Part shown: piece after piece, positions 8,229 through 16,302 of the stretch
Numbering within the stretch: position 1 is the stretch's first letter
How the letters are laid out: every line of letters starts with the position of its first letter
Source: an uncultured Lachnospiraceae bacterium
GTDB taxonomy: Bacteria > Bacillota > Clostridia > Lachnospirales > Lachnospiraceae
DNA length: 34,570 bases
Direction: 5' to 3'
NCBI GenBank assembly: GCA_937891165.1
Contig: CALAEX010000190.1
Location: forward strand, 1-34,570
Notes under the pieces: model-generated
What the model was told of the DNA's origin: nothing
Seen by the model: only the letters and a program-made list of their open reading frames with translations
Databases searched by the model: none
Made by a program: the position numbers and the translations under genes

Positions 8229-10355
8229 ATGAAATTACAAATATTAAATATCGGGAGGGGTATCAAGGTGAAAGTAAATAATATTACAGTTGTGGATTTG
8301 ATTGATAAGTTGACAGAATTAACCGCAGTTAAAGGTAACCGTGATTTTAAGAGTGTTTTAGATACTAATCAAGTTAATACTATTTATGATTTAATCGCTA
8401 GATTATTTCACGTAGAGAGAAAAGATGCTCGCATTTTATATGATGAGTGTCGAGATACAATAATTGATATGCTAAAAGCTATAAATTATGTTCCATTAAC
8501 TCCAAATAACAAAAATAAGAGCCAAGGTCAAAGATTTATTCCTACTGAAATTAAGTGTTTGCTTTGGTATATGGTATATAGAGCTTTTGAATTGTATGAT
8601 AACTTAAATAATACGGCAGGTGTAGATAAACCATCTAATCAGGCTGTATTAGATTTGATTAAAACAGATTCACAGGGAAATCCAGGATTTTCATTATCCA
8701 AAAAGACATTCGAGTATTTTGCTATTTCTCCTAAGAGATACTATGAAATGTGTAATTATGAACAAATTTGGTTGCCGATGAAGTATGCTGGAGAAAAAAC
8801 TGGTTATTTGGGATATGCAGTAAATTATTTAGCCCAGTCAGTAGGGGTATATGAGAATTTCTTAGACTTATTCGGAGGTTCCGGCTATGCATCTTTAGCA
8901 ATCGATCAAGATACTCATATAGATTACCATATAAATGAATACAACTTCTTTAATATTAATTTTTATAAAGTAATGGCTGATGAAGAATTATATGTTCAGT
9001 TCAAAAAGGAGTATGAATTTATTAAAAATGTATTTAAAAATGCAAATTATAACGAAGGAACAGGAAGGTACTATTTTAATTTATATTCAATGTATAAGGA
9101 AAATTGGGCTGTAAAATATCCAGATGCTCATTATAGTAAGCCAGTTGAAAATGTGGGAATTATGTGTCCTAATTTTGTTAAGTATTTAGCTGAAACAAAT
9201 GATAGTAAAATTAAGGCAGCGATGGCATTTGTTTTCTTAAATTCTTTTAAAACGGGAGGTGGAAAGTCAGAGCATGGTGCAGTAAAAAAGAGTAAATTAA
9301 AAACATTTTGTAGTTACCCAATCGAAAATTTTGATAAAGCACATGAAAAGTTTATGAATTTGTTGCTGTATAATAGTGATGCTTTATATGATGATGAATT
9401 TATTATTAAAGGCTTTTGTAACAGAGCTTCAGATATGTATAAACCATTCGATCAGTATATAAAAATGCTGCAGGTAGGTCAGCCATTACCTAATAATTTA
9501 TCTTCTGATGAAGTAGAAGATATAGAAGCAATGGCAGGTCGATTGGGGTATTCTAAGAGAAGCAAAAATAAAAAACCACGTAATTATAGAACTTTAATAT
9601 ATAGTGATAGTCCATATTTAGAAACAGAGGGCTATGGGAAGAAACAGAATGTTAATGCAAAAAAGAAAAAAACTGCAGATGGTAACATAGATGTTGACGG
9701 TATGCATACTTTGATTGAAAGATTACTAATATTTTCGAGTGAAGATAATAATTTTATATTCTCCTGTCGAGCTACAGCAGCAAAAATGAATAATGCCTAC
9801 GAAAAGATGAATCTTATAGTAAATCAACATTATAACATTAATAATTATCAAAGAACTACAAATGGTGAAGTCAGTATAAACATAAAAGATGAATTTGCAT
9901 GTTTACCAAGATATAAAAAAAATGGAGATTATAAAGACACCATAGACGCAGGGAAATATTTGAATTATTTTTTAAAAATGTTAAGTTCTAATCAGTCCAT
10001 TTACGAGAATTTATTTTTAAGATTTAGAGATAGAGCAAAAATCTATAATAAGCAATTATATATATTAGTATGTTTAAAATATAAAGGAGCTTACAAGCAG
10101 TTTCAAGAAAAGAGTAGTTTATTAAATAAAATATTGGGAGTATCTGATTCGTTGGAAGTGTTTATTACTGATTTTGATTTTGCTGAACCATTTGCTTATG
10201 TTGCATCAGAGAAAGATGAAAAGTATAAATTTGTTAAATATACGATTGAAGATTTCTGTGAAGTATTAAGAACACAGCTTTTACATAGTTCTGTGGCTCA
10301 TGAGTATAAAGCCAAACGTATAGGTTCAGGCGTTTATAAAATTTGTAAAAAATAA
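8229..10355 (+). CDS. Large divergent D12-class (Dam-like) N6-adenine DNA methyltransferase homologue
   Basis: 708 aa from ATG 8229; a GTG at 8268 after GGGAGG is an alternative and perhaps better start. Residues 185-196 (KYAGEKTGYLGY) match the D12 family's WAGGKxxLL region, 211-219 (FLDLFGGSG) the SAM-binding motif I (EPFxGGG), and about 457-469 (YSDSPYLETEGYG) the catalytic motif IV, normally DPPY. Here the first Pro is Ser (DSPY). Motifs I and IV are about 245 residues apart, well above the usual spacing, so a large domain seems inserted; another 180 N-terminal residues precede the fold. It probably methylates adenine in DNA, for self-modification or regulation, but activity is uncertain. 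No restriction partner adjoins. Long element-bearing leader upstream. Confidence 0.75.
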   Translation: MKLQILNIGRGIKVKVNNITVVDLIDKLTELTAVKGNRDFKSVLDTNQVNTIYDLIARLFHVERKDARILYDECRDTIIDMLKAINYVPLTPNNKNKSQGQRFIPTEIKCLLWYMVYRAFELYDNLNNTAGVDKPSNQAVLDLIKTDSQGNPGFSLSKKTFEYFAISPKRYYEMCNYEQIWLPMKYAGEKTGYLGYAVNYLAQSVGVYENFLDLFGGSGYASLAIDQDTHIDYHINEYNFFNINFYKVMADEELYVQFKKEYEFIKNVFKNANYNEGTGRYYFNLYSMYKENWAVKYPDAHYSKPVENVGIMCPNFVKYLAETNDSKIKAAMAFVFLNSFKTGGGKSEHGAVKKSKLKTFCSYPIENFDKAHEKFMNLLLYNSDALYDDEFIIKGFCNRASDMYKPFDQYIKMLQVGQPLPNNLSSDEVEDIEAMAGRLGYSKRSKNKKPRNYRTLIYSDSPYLETEGYGKKQNVNAKKKKTADGNIDVDGMHTLIERLLIFSSEDNNFIFSCRATAAKMNNAYEKMNLIVNQHYNINNYQRTTNGEVSINIKDEFACLPRYKKNGDYKDTIDAGKYLNYFLKMLSSNQSIYENLFLRFRDRAKIYNKQLYILVCLKYKGAYKQFQEKSSLLNKILGVSDSLEVFITDFDFAEPFAYVASEKDEKYKFVKYTIEDFCEVLRTQLLHSSVAHEYKAKRIGSGVYKICKK

Positions 10356-10381
10356 AACTTCAGAGGGGTATCCTCATATAG

Positions 10382-10427
10382 AAAAAACAGGTACTGGATT
10401 AAGGATTCAGTACCTGTTTTTTCAATA
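10382..10427 (+). terminator. Strong terminator of the methyltransferase gene
   Basis: A perfect 15-bp stem (10382-10396 with 10408-10422) with A6 on the left and T6 on the right, so it could work in both directions. GGGGTATC lies at 10365, between the stop codon and the hairpin. Confidence 0.9.
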
Positions 10428-11139
10428 AATTCACCGGACTAAGAAATCATGCGTAGCAGTCACCAGATGCATCTTATTCTCACAGAATTTTTTAGTATGC
10501 GTGGTATTACTATTTTACTGTTTATAATAAAGATGAACGGGGTATCAGGAACAGTTCTAATTCTGGAGGATTTAGCGAGAATGGTTTGATATTAAATTGA
10601 AGTGTTTCATTCCTTTTATCAAATTGCTAGAGTAAATTCTGATAATTTTTCTAAAAATTTTAATAAATTAATAGAAAAATAGAGTAGCAACCTCAGTTCG
10701 ATTATATACAGTAATTAAAAGTATTGGAAAATTTTATAAAATACGCAGTGGTATTAACAACTCAAGGAAACGTACCCAATGCACACAGTAGCCCACCAAA
10801 CAAAGACAATAGTTTACATTTGATTTTATAGAAGAGAGTAGTAGCCATTGTCAATCAATAGCATTCATTATCAACCAGATCCATCTCATAATAGCCAAAA
10901 ACTTTTAGGTCATTTAATACAATGATAGAAACATTAACATTTTTAGGAAGTTAGTATTTTGGACATCATTTTTATGATAGGGTAATTTGATAAGCCTAGC
11001 AGAGCCGGTGAAGTCAGTGAATACAGGGCAACAATAGTGGTCTTGAGGTTTTAGGAAATAGTTGATATTGTTGAAAGAGAAGGTATTGAAGTGATTAAAA
11101 AAATTTTATAAGTTTTGTATTTTCCTAGAGTTGGTATTT
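10428..11139. other. 700-bp gene-free region before convergent terminator
   Basis: No open frame with a ribosome site on either strand. GGGGTATC at 10539 is on the plus strand. The region ends in a plus-oriented hairpin with a T-rich tail at 11140, although no plus-strand gene precedes it, so an untranslated plus-strand transcript is possible. The anchors of the dispersed leader element were not found. Confidence 0.4.
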
Positions 11140-11166
11140 GAAAGGCTTTCAGCCTTTCTTATTTGG
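11140..11166 (+). terminator. Hairpin between convergent units
   Basis: GAAAGGCT-TTC-AGCCTTTC (11140-11158) followed by TTATTTGGGGTATC. The T-rich side faces the plus strand. It may also end the minus-strand operon whose last gene stops at 11180. Confidence 0.6.
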
Positions 11167-11179
11167 GGTATCCTAGAAA

Positions 11180-12562
11180 CTATGGTTTATACTTCCCAAC
11201 CCCAGTGTGATATAAGTGTAACTGACTAATATTCAAACCACTCAAAGCTCCTGAGAAGTTTTCATGAACTGTGAAGTCACTTGTGGCTTCCTGATAATCC
11301 TTAATATCATCACGACTATTCATAGAGTTCTTACGGTTTTGGAAACCTGTATTGAAGTCATAATCTGCTGGTAACGCACCAGTGTCAGTTCTACTGACTA
11401 CCCCAACCATCTTTGGATATGGGTAGTTTACCTCGTAAGCCCTTAATGCCTCTGAGTTATTTGATGGTGGGGGCAATGGGTCGGGTTCTTTTTCGTACTC
11501 GATGAAAATTGCCTTTTCCTGAGAAGTTAACTGGATTTCTGCTGGAGCAGTACCAGTTCTTGTTAAGTTAACTCCGCTTGTTACTGCATTATATGGTTGT
11601 TTACCAGTTGCCGTAGTCTTATCCGCACCTATAGACCAACGTTTCACCCTGTAGTCCCCATCATTCTCTATTTTGTAGTTCTTTGAACATGAGGTGTAGA
11701 TTGTATCATCGACCACTCCGCCACCTGATGTATAAACTTTAACTACTTGGTTTTCGGCTGCTACCAATCTGAAACTGCAGATACCCCATCCGACGTACGG
11801 GGTTGCTAAGATTTCCGCTGATGCATGTAGGCTTCCCAAGTTAGTACCTGGGGAGATATTAAACCAACTTTGGTCAAAGCTAATGGTATTGCATAATGCC
11901 CCGTGTGTATATTGGTTCAGCCAGTTGTCATCCTCAGTCGCCCTTGCCCAACCTAATGCATTGGCTAGGAGTACATCACCAGAAAACTCGGATACATTGA
12001 ACACACCAGCCAACATTACCGATTCGAAGTTTAGGTAAGCTTCGTCAAGGCTCATGAAAGCTTCAAATTCAGCTTCTGACATACCTAAATAATTCTCCAG
12101 TATCCAACCACCGCCAGTATCTTTACCGTCATAAGGTTCTCGCACAAAATTACGGAGAGTCTCGACTGCTCCGTCATGGAATGGAGATACTCCCCAAGGA
12201 ACAACAGCATCTAATAATCTTGTTGTCATTCTCGCACCAGTATGCGTTGTTAAATCTGGACTTCGCATATGACTTGTATCTCTCCAAGTCATTGAGTTAC
12301 GACCCTCAGTTGGTACAAAGACTACCTTACCATTGTAAGGTTGTCCTGACTCATCAGAACACCATATCAGATACCCCGAACGCCTCTTGGAAGCTCCTTC
12401 TTTTTGACCTGTCTGAATATTGACTTTATCGTGGTCTACGTCATTACCTTGAGCATTATCATTATCATTATTAGTATTAGTAGCATAAGTAGGAATACTT
12501 GGTACTAATAATAAAGTGAATAGTGTTAATAATAATGCTAAGTATCTAGTAAACTTTTTCAA
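11180..12562 (-). CDS. Secreted protein, short paralogue of the 22315 protein
   Basis: 460 aa. Starts at TTG 12562, eight bases after GGAGG. Signal peptide: Lys-rich start, hydrophobic core through LLLTLFTLLLVP, likely cleavage after TYA (residue 27). Residues from about 64 to the end align along their whole length with residues about 49-448 of the 998-aa secreted protein at 22315: shared blocks include WGV, F-[VL]-[RK]-E-P-Y-[DN]-G, NYL-M-S-E, Y-x-S-C, V-K-x-W-S, SMN-R-DDIK and LYHTG-G-YKP. It stops exactly after YKP, where the paralogue continues for 550 residues, so it is a truncated or single-domain version. No anchor or transmembrane tail; probably released or held by the tether at 13880. 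Internal GGGGTATC motifs are on the minus strand. Family not recognised. Confidence 0.8.
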   Translation of the reverse strand: MKKFTRYLALLLTLFTLLLVPSIPTYATNTNNDNDNAQGNDVDHDKVNIQTGQKEGASKRRSGYLIWCSDESGQPYNGKVVFVPTEGRNSMTWRDTSHMRSPDLTTHTGARMTTRLLDAVVPWGVSPFHDGAVETLRNFVREPYDGKDTGGGWILENYLGMSEAEFEAFMSLDEAYLNFESVMLAGVFNVSEFSGDVLLANALGWARATEDDNWLNQYTHGALCNTISFDQSWFNISPGTNLGSLHASAEILATPYVGWGICSFRLVAAENQVVKVYTSGGGVVDDTIYTSCSKNYKIENDGDYRVKRWSIGADKTTATGKQPYNAVTSGVNLTRTGTAPAEIQLTSQEKAIFIEYEKEPDPLPPPSNNSEALRAYEVNYPYPKMVGVVSRTDTGALPADYDFNTGFQNRKNSMNSRDDIKDYQEATSDFTVHENFSGALSGLNISQLHLYHTGVGKYKP

Positions 12563-12638
12563 TTTTACTTACCTCCTTTTGTTTATATTATGAGGGGTAT
12601 TTTTGATTTCTTAAGGATTTCTACCCCTGTAAATGCTG

Positions 12639-12668
12639 AAAGTCACGGAACGTCTGCTCCGTGACTTT
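12639..12668 (-). terminator. Inverted repeat downstream of the toxin-like trio
   Basis: AAAGTCACGGA pairs with TCCGTGACTTT over 11 bp, with a weak T run. GGGGTA follows downstream on the minus strand (12622-12627). It separates the three-gene cassette from the secreted protein gene. Confidence 0.6.
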
Positions 12669-12700
12669 AGTCTCTTAATAATTTAATATAATTCTAATTA

Positions 12701-12949
12701 TTACATATCAAATGGTTCTGAAAACCATCTAATATCATTATTCAGTTCAAATAATAATTCATAATAACATCGCATTCCAGATGCATAATATAAATTCTCA
12801 TTAATAATACGTTGTCTTGTTTTTGATTGATACCATGTATTACATGCCTGTTGTCTTGCGAGATTATTATTCTTCTCTAATTGCTCTATAACTGTTTTAT
12901 CAATTAAAACAATACATTTAGAAATTTTATTTTGTAAACTTTCAACCAT
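12701..12949 (-). CDS. Small partner protein of the DUF3990 gene
   Basis: 82 aa; its ATG immediately follows the stop of the DUF3990 gene, implying translational coupling. Helical. The W-Y-Q-S-K-T ... N-L-Y-Y-A-S ... Y-Y-E-L-L-F-E-L pattern resembles a small clostridial family (F-Y-x-S-x-T-Y ... G-L-Y-x-x-S) that I recall beside DUF3990 genes. It may help neutralise or position the toxin, which is inference. Confidence 0.65.
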   Translation of the reverse strand: MVESLQNKISKCIVLIDKTVIEQLEKNNNLARQQACNTWYQSKTRQRIINENLYYASGMRCYYELLFELNNDIRWFSEPFDM

Positions 12950-13441
12950 CTATTTTAACCTCTCTTCACTGGTTCTTCTTAAATCAAGATAATTTATAGC
13001 TTTTTGAGTTTTAAAACAGAACTGAGTTGGATATAACCCAAAGTTTAATTTCTTTTTTAAATTTATATAATCCTGTTTTGTAGGATTAGAAAAATTAGCT
13101 ATAAAGTCATTAATTAAAAACTGAGCATTAGCATCAGCAGTCGGTCCGATTACAATATCGTAATTAGTATCAGACTTACCTGTTCGGCAACTTACAATAA
13201 ACTTTAAATATTCTACTGATGTACTTTTAAATTCTTTTACATTAAAAAAGTCTCTTAATTTAGTTTTATCTATATTGTACGTATATACCCAAACTTCTGC
13301 GTAATTTTTCCATAATGCTACAGATTTTGCATGAGATTTATCCACTGAAAGATAAACACCAGAACCAAAATCTTTATATAGTCCAGATAAGCCTAAATTA
13401 AATTTATTAAAATACACACCAGTACCATGATAAATATTCAT
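12950..13441 (-). CDS. DUF3990 protein, putative ADP-ribosyltransferase toxin
   Basis: 163 aa from the ATG at 13441. It shows the DUF3990 landmarks in order: IYHGTG near the start, D-F-G-S-G-V-Y-L-S with following S-H-A-K, F-I-V-S-C-R, Y-D-I-V-I-G-P-T-A-D and Q-F-C-F-K-T-Q-K-A. The Y-H-G-T strand and the D-F-G-x-G-x-Y-L segment correspond to the NAD-binding core expected for an ADP-ribosyltransferase fold. The start overlaps the stop of the upstream small gene by ATGA. By analogy with other small two- or three-gene ART cassettes it is probably the toxin of a toxin-antitoxin or antiphage unit. Target unknown. Confidence 0.8.
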   Translation of the reverse strand: MNIYHGTGVYFNKFNLGLSGLYKDFGSGVYLSVDKSHAKSVALWKNYAEVWVYTYNIDKTKLRDFFNVKEFKSTSVEYLKFIVSCRTGKSDTNYDIVIGPTADANAQFLINDFIANFSNPTKQDYINLKKKLNFGLYPTQFCFKTQKAINYLDLRRTSEERLK

Positions 13442-13641
13442 ATTATACTTCTTAACCTTTCTAATATTGGTCGAGTCCCGTCGTGAGCACCTACACAAAC
13501 TACATTGTCATCATCAAATATATCCCAATAACCTAACTTATCTAAAGCATTACTTATAGTACTGTAATCAGTATTAAACTCCGCCATTGCATCATAAAAT
13601 AATTGTGCTATAAACCATAAAGCAACATCTTTCTGTGTCAT
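13438..13641 (-). CDS. DUF3791-like small protein, putative antitoxin
   Basis: 67 aa. The ATG at 13641 follows GAGAGG; the longer frame from 13716 has no site. F-I-A-Q-L-F ... A-L-D-K-L-G-Y-W-D-I-F ... G-A-H-D-G-T-R-P-I-L-E-R-L fits the DUF3791 layout (helix, L-x-K-x-G-x-x-D-Y-I, H-x-x-G, I-x-x-I), but divergently. It is translationally coupled to the DUF3990 gene (ATGA overlap), the usual order for these pairs. Confidence 0.65.
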   Translation of the reverse strand: MTQKDVALWFIAQLFYDAMAEFNTDYSTISNALDKLGYWDIFDDDNVVCVGAHDGTRPILERLRSII

Positions 13642-13809
13642 AATAAAATACCTCTCTTTTATAATAGTTTGTATTTTCCCTAATTCTATTATAACTCTTG
13701 ATGGTAATTGGTTCAAGTTTCTGAGAGAGTTATTATCAGGAGATATCTAACTTTAATTAAATAGTTGTAAGTTATCTTAAGAATAATTACCCCTATAAAT
13801 ATAGAAAAG

Positions 13810-13831
13810 TCTCGGATCTTTAGCTCCGAGA
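13810..13831 (-). terminator. Inverted repeat downstream of the tether gene
   Basis: TCTCGGA/TCCGAGA, 7-bp stem, between the tether gene stop (13880) and the toxin-like cassette. GGGGTAATT follows on the minus strand (about 13786-13794). Probably a weak or partial terminator. Confidence 0.5.
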
Positions 13832-13879
13832 TACTAATTTCTAAATACTTTATTTACTTTATTAAGAGAGTAGTATGTT

Positions 13880-14596
13880 TTATTCCCAAGTGATTCCAGC
13901 ATCAGACCAACCACCTTGATTATAACCGCTACCGCCATCTTCAATACCCCAACTATCAAATAGGGCATCTACATCTTGCTGACTTACCATACCATCGCCG
14001 CCACCTGAGCTACCCCCATTTCCGCCTGATGGAGCTGGAGTTTCTTCTTTGTATACTGGTTGAACCTCAGTGGATTCCTTAGCCTGCTCTACTGGTTTAG
14101 TCTCTTCTGGAGCTGTCTGAGTTGTCTCTTCTTTAGTCTGCTCTGGGGCTGTCTGAGTGGTTTCTTCTTTAGCTGTCTCAGTTGTCTCCTCTACCGGAGT
14201 TTCACTTTCTACAATAGAAGTTTCCTCATCTGATGGAGTAGTCTCCGCTGTCTCTGATTCTACGATGCTATCTGGAGTAGTTTCTTGCGTACCAGTATCA
14301 TCCCCAACATCTTCATCGGATACCCCACTGTAAGACTGCTCAGTTTCAGCATCTACTCCCTCGATTTTTACGTCCATCTGGGTTGAATCCTTAATAACAT
14401 CATTGATATTAGGGTTTTCATTCTCAGTTACTGACTCGATACTAGGGTTATTGGTTTCAACTACTGGTACATCTTTCTTAGAGTAGTTCATGTAAAGACC
14501 AAATGCCAAAACTACCGTGGAAATGCCGACTACTAAGCCAGCGATGACAGCTTTCTTTTTGTTGGATTTTTTCTCGTTATCAGTTCTTCGTTTCAT
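13880..14596 (-). CDS. Single-pass membrane protein with long acidic stalk (tether), copy 1
   Basis: 238 aa from ATG 14596, seven bases after GAGG. A basic N-terminus (K-R-R ... K-K-S-N-K-K-K) precedes one transmembrane helix (residues about 17-37), then some 150 residues rich in Glu, Thr, Ser and Pro with near-repeats of E-E-T-T-Q-T-A-P-E. Then come a Gly/Ser-rich linker and a C-terminus with VDALFDSWGIEDGG and final GITWE. The 21693 protein has the same architecture and shares ESTEVQPV and the D-A-[LI]-F ... WE ending. The topology suggests an extracellular stalk presenting a C-terminal docking peptide, perhaps for the secreted partner. Function is inference. Confidence 0.75.
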   Translation of the reverse strand: MKRRTDNEKKSNKKKAVIAGLVVGISTVVLAFGLYMNYSKKDVPVVETNNPSIESVTENENPNINDVIKDSTQMDVKIEGVDAETEQSYSGVSDEDVGDDTGTQETTPDSIVESETAETTPSDEETSIVESETPVEETTETAKEETTQTAPEQTKEETTQTAPEETKPVEQAKESTEVQPVYKEETPAPSGGNGGSSGGGDGMVSQQDVDALFDSWGIEDGGSGYNQGGWSDAGITWE

Positions 14597-14677
14597 ATTA
14601 ATCCTCACATTCAATAAAGTAAAATAAAGTATTTAGAAGTTTTATATCTATATTAAATATAGAATTGTAGTAGATAT

Positions 14678-14707
14678 ATTATATCCTAATGAGGTGTTGA
14701 AATGCAA
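14678..14707 (-). promoter_or_regulatory. Promoter of the minus-strand operon
   Basis: On the minus strand TTGCAT (14707-14702), an 18-bp spacer and a perfect TATAAT (14683-14678), about 85 bp before the tether gene start. It fits a sigma-A promoter driving the 14596-11180 unit. Confidence 0.65.
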
Positions 14708-14969
14708 TAGGTGTAAAAAAGTTAGACAATTCCAAATAAAGTATGTCATTTACTAAAAATAGAGTAGTGAGAAAGATTAGTATTTTTAGGTTTTAAAAGG
14801 TGAATGGGTATCATCTTCAAAAACCTTAAGATAAATATGTATTTCTAAAGATGATATGGGTATTGCGATGGAAGGATAAAAAAGTAATTGATAGGTATTA
14901 AAAAGATTTGTATTTAAACTGCCAGAGAGAGCATGTAGTATTCAAGTAAATATAGAGAATAAAAACTTT
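14708..14969 (+). other. Gene-free stretch preceding an orphan plus-strand terminator
   Basis: No open frame with a ribosome site. It holds GGGTATC (14815) and a GGGTATTGCGATGG variant (about 14857) of the array motif at 16971. Because it ends in a strong plus-oriented terminator, a short untranslated RNA starting here is plausible. No clear promoter was found. Confidence 0.4.
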
Positions 14970-15003
14970 AAGTTCTGAGGGGTATCCTTAGAACTTTTTT
15001 TAT
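14970..15003 (+). terminator. Terminator with GGGGTATC spanning the loop
   Basis: AAGTTCTGAGG (14970-14980) pairs with CCTTAGAACTT (14986-14996) around a GGTAT loop and is followed by a T run. No plus-strand gene lies upstream. Confidence 0.8.
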
Positions 15004-15233
15004 AATTTGTAGACGACTTTAGATATGCCAATATAAAAATATTTCTTCACGAAAATAAAATTTATTTTGTCGGGAAAAAGTGGGGGTAGTTATGGAGGCT
15101 CTCAGAGCCACCACAAAGTAATTAAGATTATTTTCACCAAAATAGAGTTCACAGTTCAGTGAATTTATAACAGTTATATTTATTTTTTACAGGGGCGTAT
15201 GCCTTTAAGTTAGGGAAGGTAGGTAGATAGGAT

Positions 15234-15872
15234 ATGAGCCTAATAAGTCAAAAAGCAGGTAGTTATGAAAAATGTATCGAAGTAGCTCACCAGAAGATCC
15301 AAGATAAAAAGTTGGATAATTACATGAACGTATTAAGAAGTACTTTTCTCATTCATTATGGACACTCAGTAGATGTTACTAGGTACAGTCATATGATTGG
15401 TAAGGCTATGGGGGTATCGCAGAAAGAACTTGAGAACTTGGTATTAGCATCTTTAGTTCATGATATTGGGAAGACATGTATCCCGAAGGTAATACTCGAG
15501 AAGCCGGGTAGATTAAATGATGTTGAATTTAAATGTATTCAAGGTCACACATCTATTACTAAGAGAATACTTGAAACTGCCGGAGTAGAGGAAAAAATCG
15601 TAGATATCGCTTATTCACATCATGAAAAGCTCTCAGGGGTAGGTTATCCAAGAGGGTTAAAAGGTAATGAAATAGATAAGTTAACTCAGATAGTAACTGT
15701 ATCTGATATTTATTCAGCTTTAAGAGAGCAGAGAGCCTACAAAGAAGGTAAGACCCATGAAGAAGCTATTAGTATTTTGAGGAGTGATGCTAATGGGTTG
15801 AATCAGGAGCTGGTAAGTATTTTAGATAATGAGATGCAGATGAAACAGTTAAAAAGAGCATCAGGGTTCTAA
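15234..15872 (+). CDS. HD-GYP domain phosphodiesterase
   Basis: 212 aa; ATG follows GGAAGGTAGGTAGATAGG. A nearly complete stand-alone HD-GYP domain: H44 (GHSVDVTRYS), HDIGK at 76-80, H105, HH at 129-130, GVGYPRGLKG at 135-144 and VSDIYSALREQRAYK at 156-170. The metal ligands and the GYP signature are all present, so it should hydrolyse cyclic di-GMP or a related cyclic dinucleotide. It lacks the receiver or sensory domain that normally accompanies HD-GYP, so activity may be constitutive or set by expression. The small genes at 15977 and 16303 follow in the same direction. Its effect on host signalling, such as motility or surface state, is inference. Confidence 0.9.
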   Translation: MSLISQKAGSYEKCIEVAHQKIQDKKLDNYMNVLRSTFLIHYGHSVDVTRYSHMIGKAMGVSQKELENLVLASLVHDIGKTCIPKVILEKPGRLNDVEFKCIQGHTSITKRILETAGVEEKIVDIAYSHHEKLSGVGYPRGLKGNEIDKLTQIVTVSDIYSALREQRAYKEGKTHEEAISILRSDANGLNQELVSILDNEMQMKQLKRASGF

Positions 15873-15976
15873 GTATTTTAGGTAGTGGTTTGAGAGATTC
15901 GATTGGAAATTTTGGAGTATCCCTAATTGCTTGGGGGTACTTCAGAAACGGTTGATTTTATAGTTGGAGGTTTAAG

Positions 15977-16282
15977 ATGACGTTTAAAATTGTTAATGGT
16001 TATGAAAAAAATAGTGAGTTTCTAATAACTGGTAGATTGGTTCCTACTTCAGAAGACGAAGTAGAAGGTCTAGCTGTGATGGTGGATGTTTTTAAAGACA
16101 TTCCAACATTCAGTGGGAAATTCGCCAGTAACGATAAGACATTATTATTCAAGTCAGTAGAAGTAAATTTACTGAAGCAGATGTTAGATTACCTATCAAG
16201 AGAATTAGAAGTTGATTTCAAGTATCAAATTGCTAAGAATTTTGTAGGTGATAAAGAGAAGTTAAAAAAGCATTTTAGGTAA
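15977..16282 (+). CDS. Small soluble protein, unknown
   Basis: 101 aa; ATG after GGAGG. Predicted alpha/beta, with V-E-G-L-A-V-M-V-D-V-F and a Lys-rich C-terminal helix. No family recognised. GGGGTACTTCAG (15933) lies between it and the HD-GYP gene; the next gene starts 21 bp after its stop, suggesting co-transcription. Confidence 0.65.
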   Translation: MTFKIVNGYEKNSEFLITGRLVPTSEDEVEGLAVMVDVFKDIPTFSGKFASNDKTLLFKSVEVNLLKQMLDYLSRELEVDFKYQIAKNFVGDKEKLKKHFR

Positions 16283-16302
16283 ATAAATGGGGGTAGGAAT
16301 TT

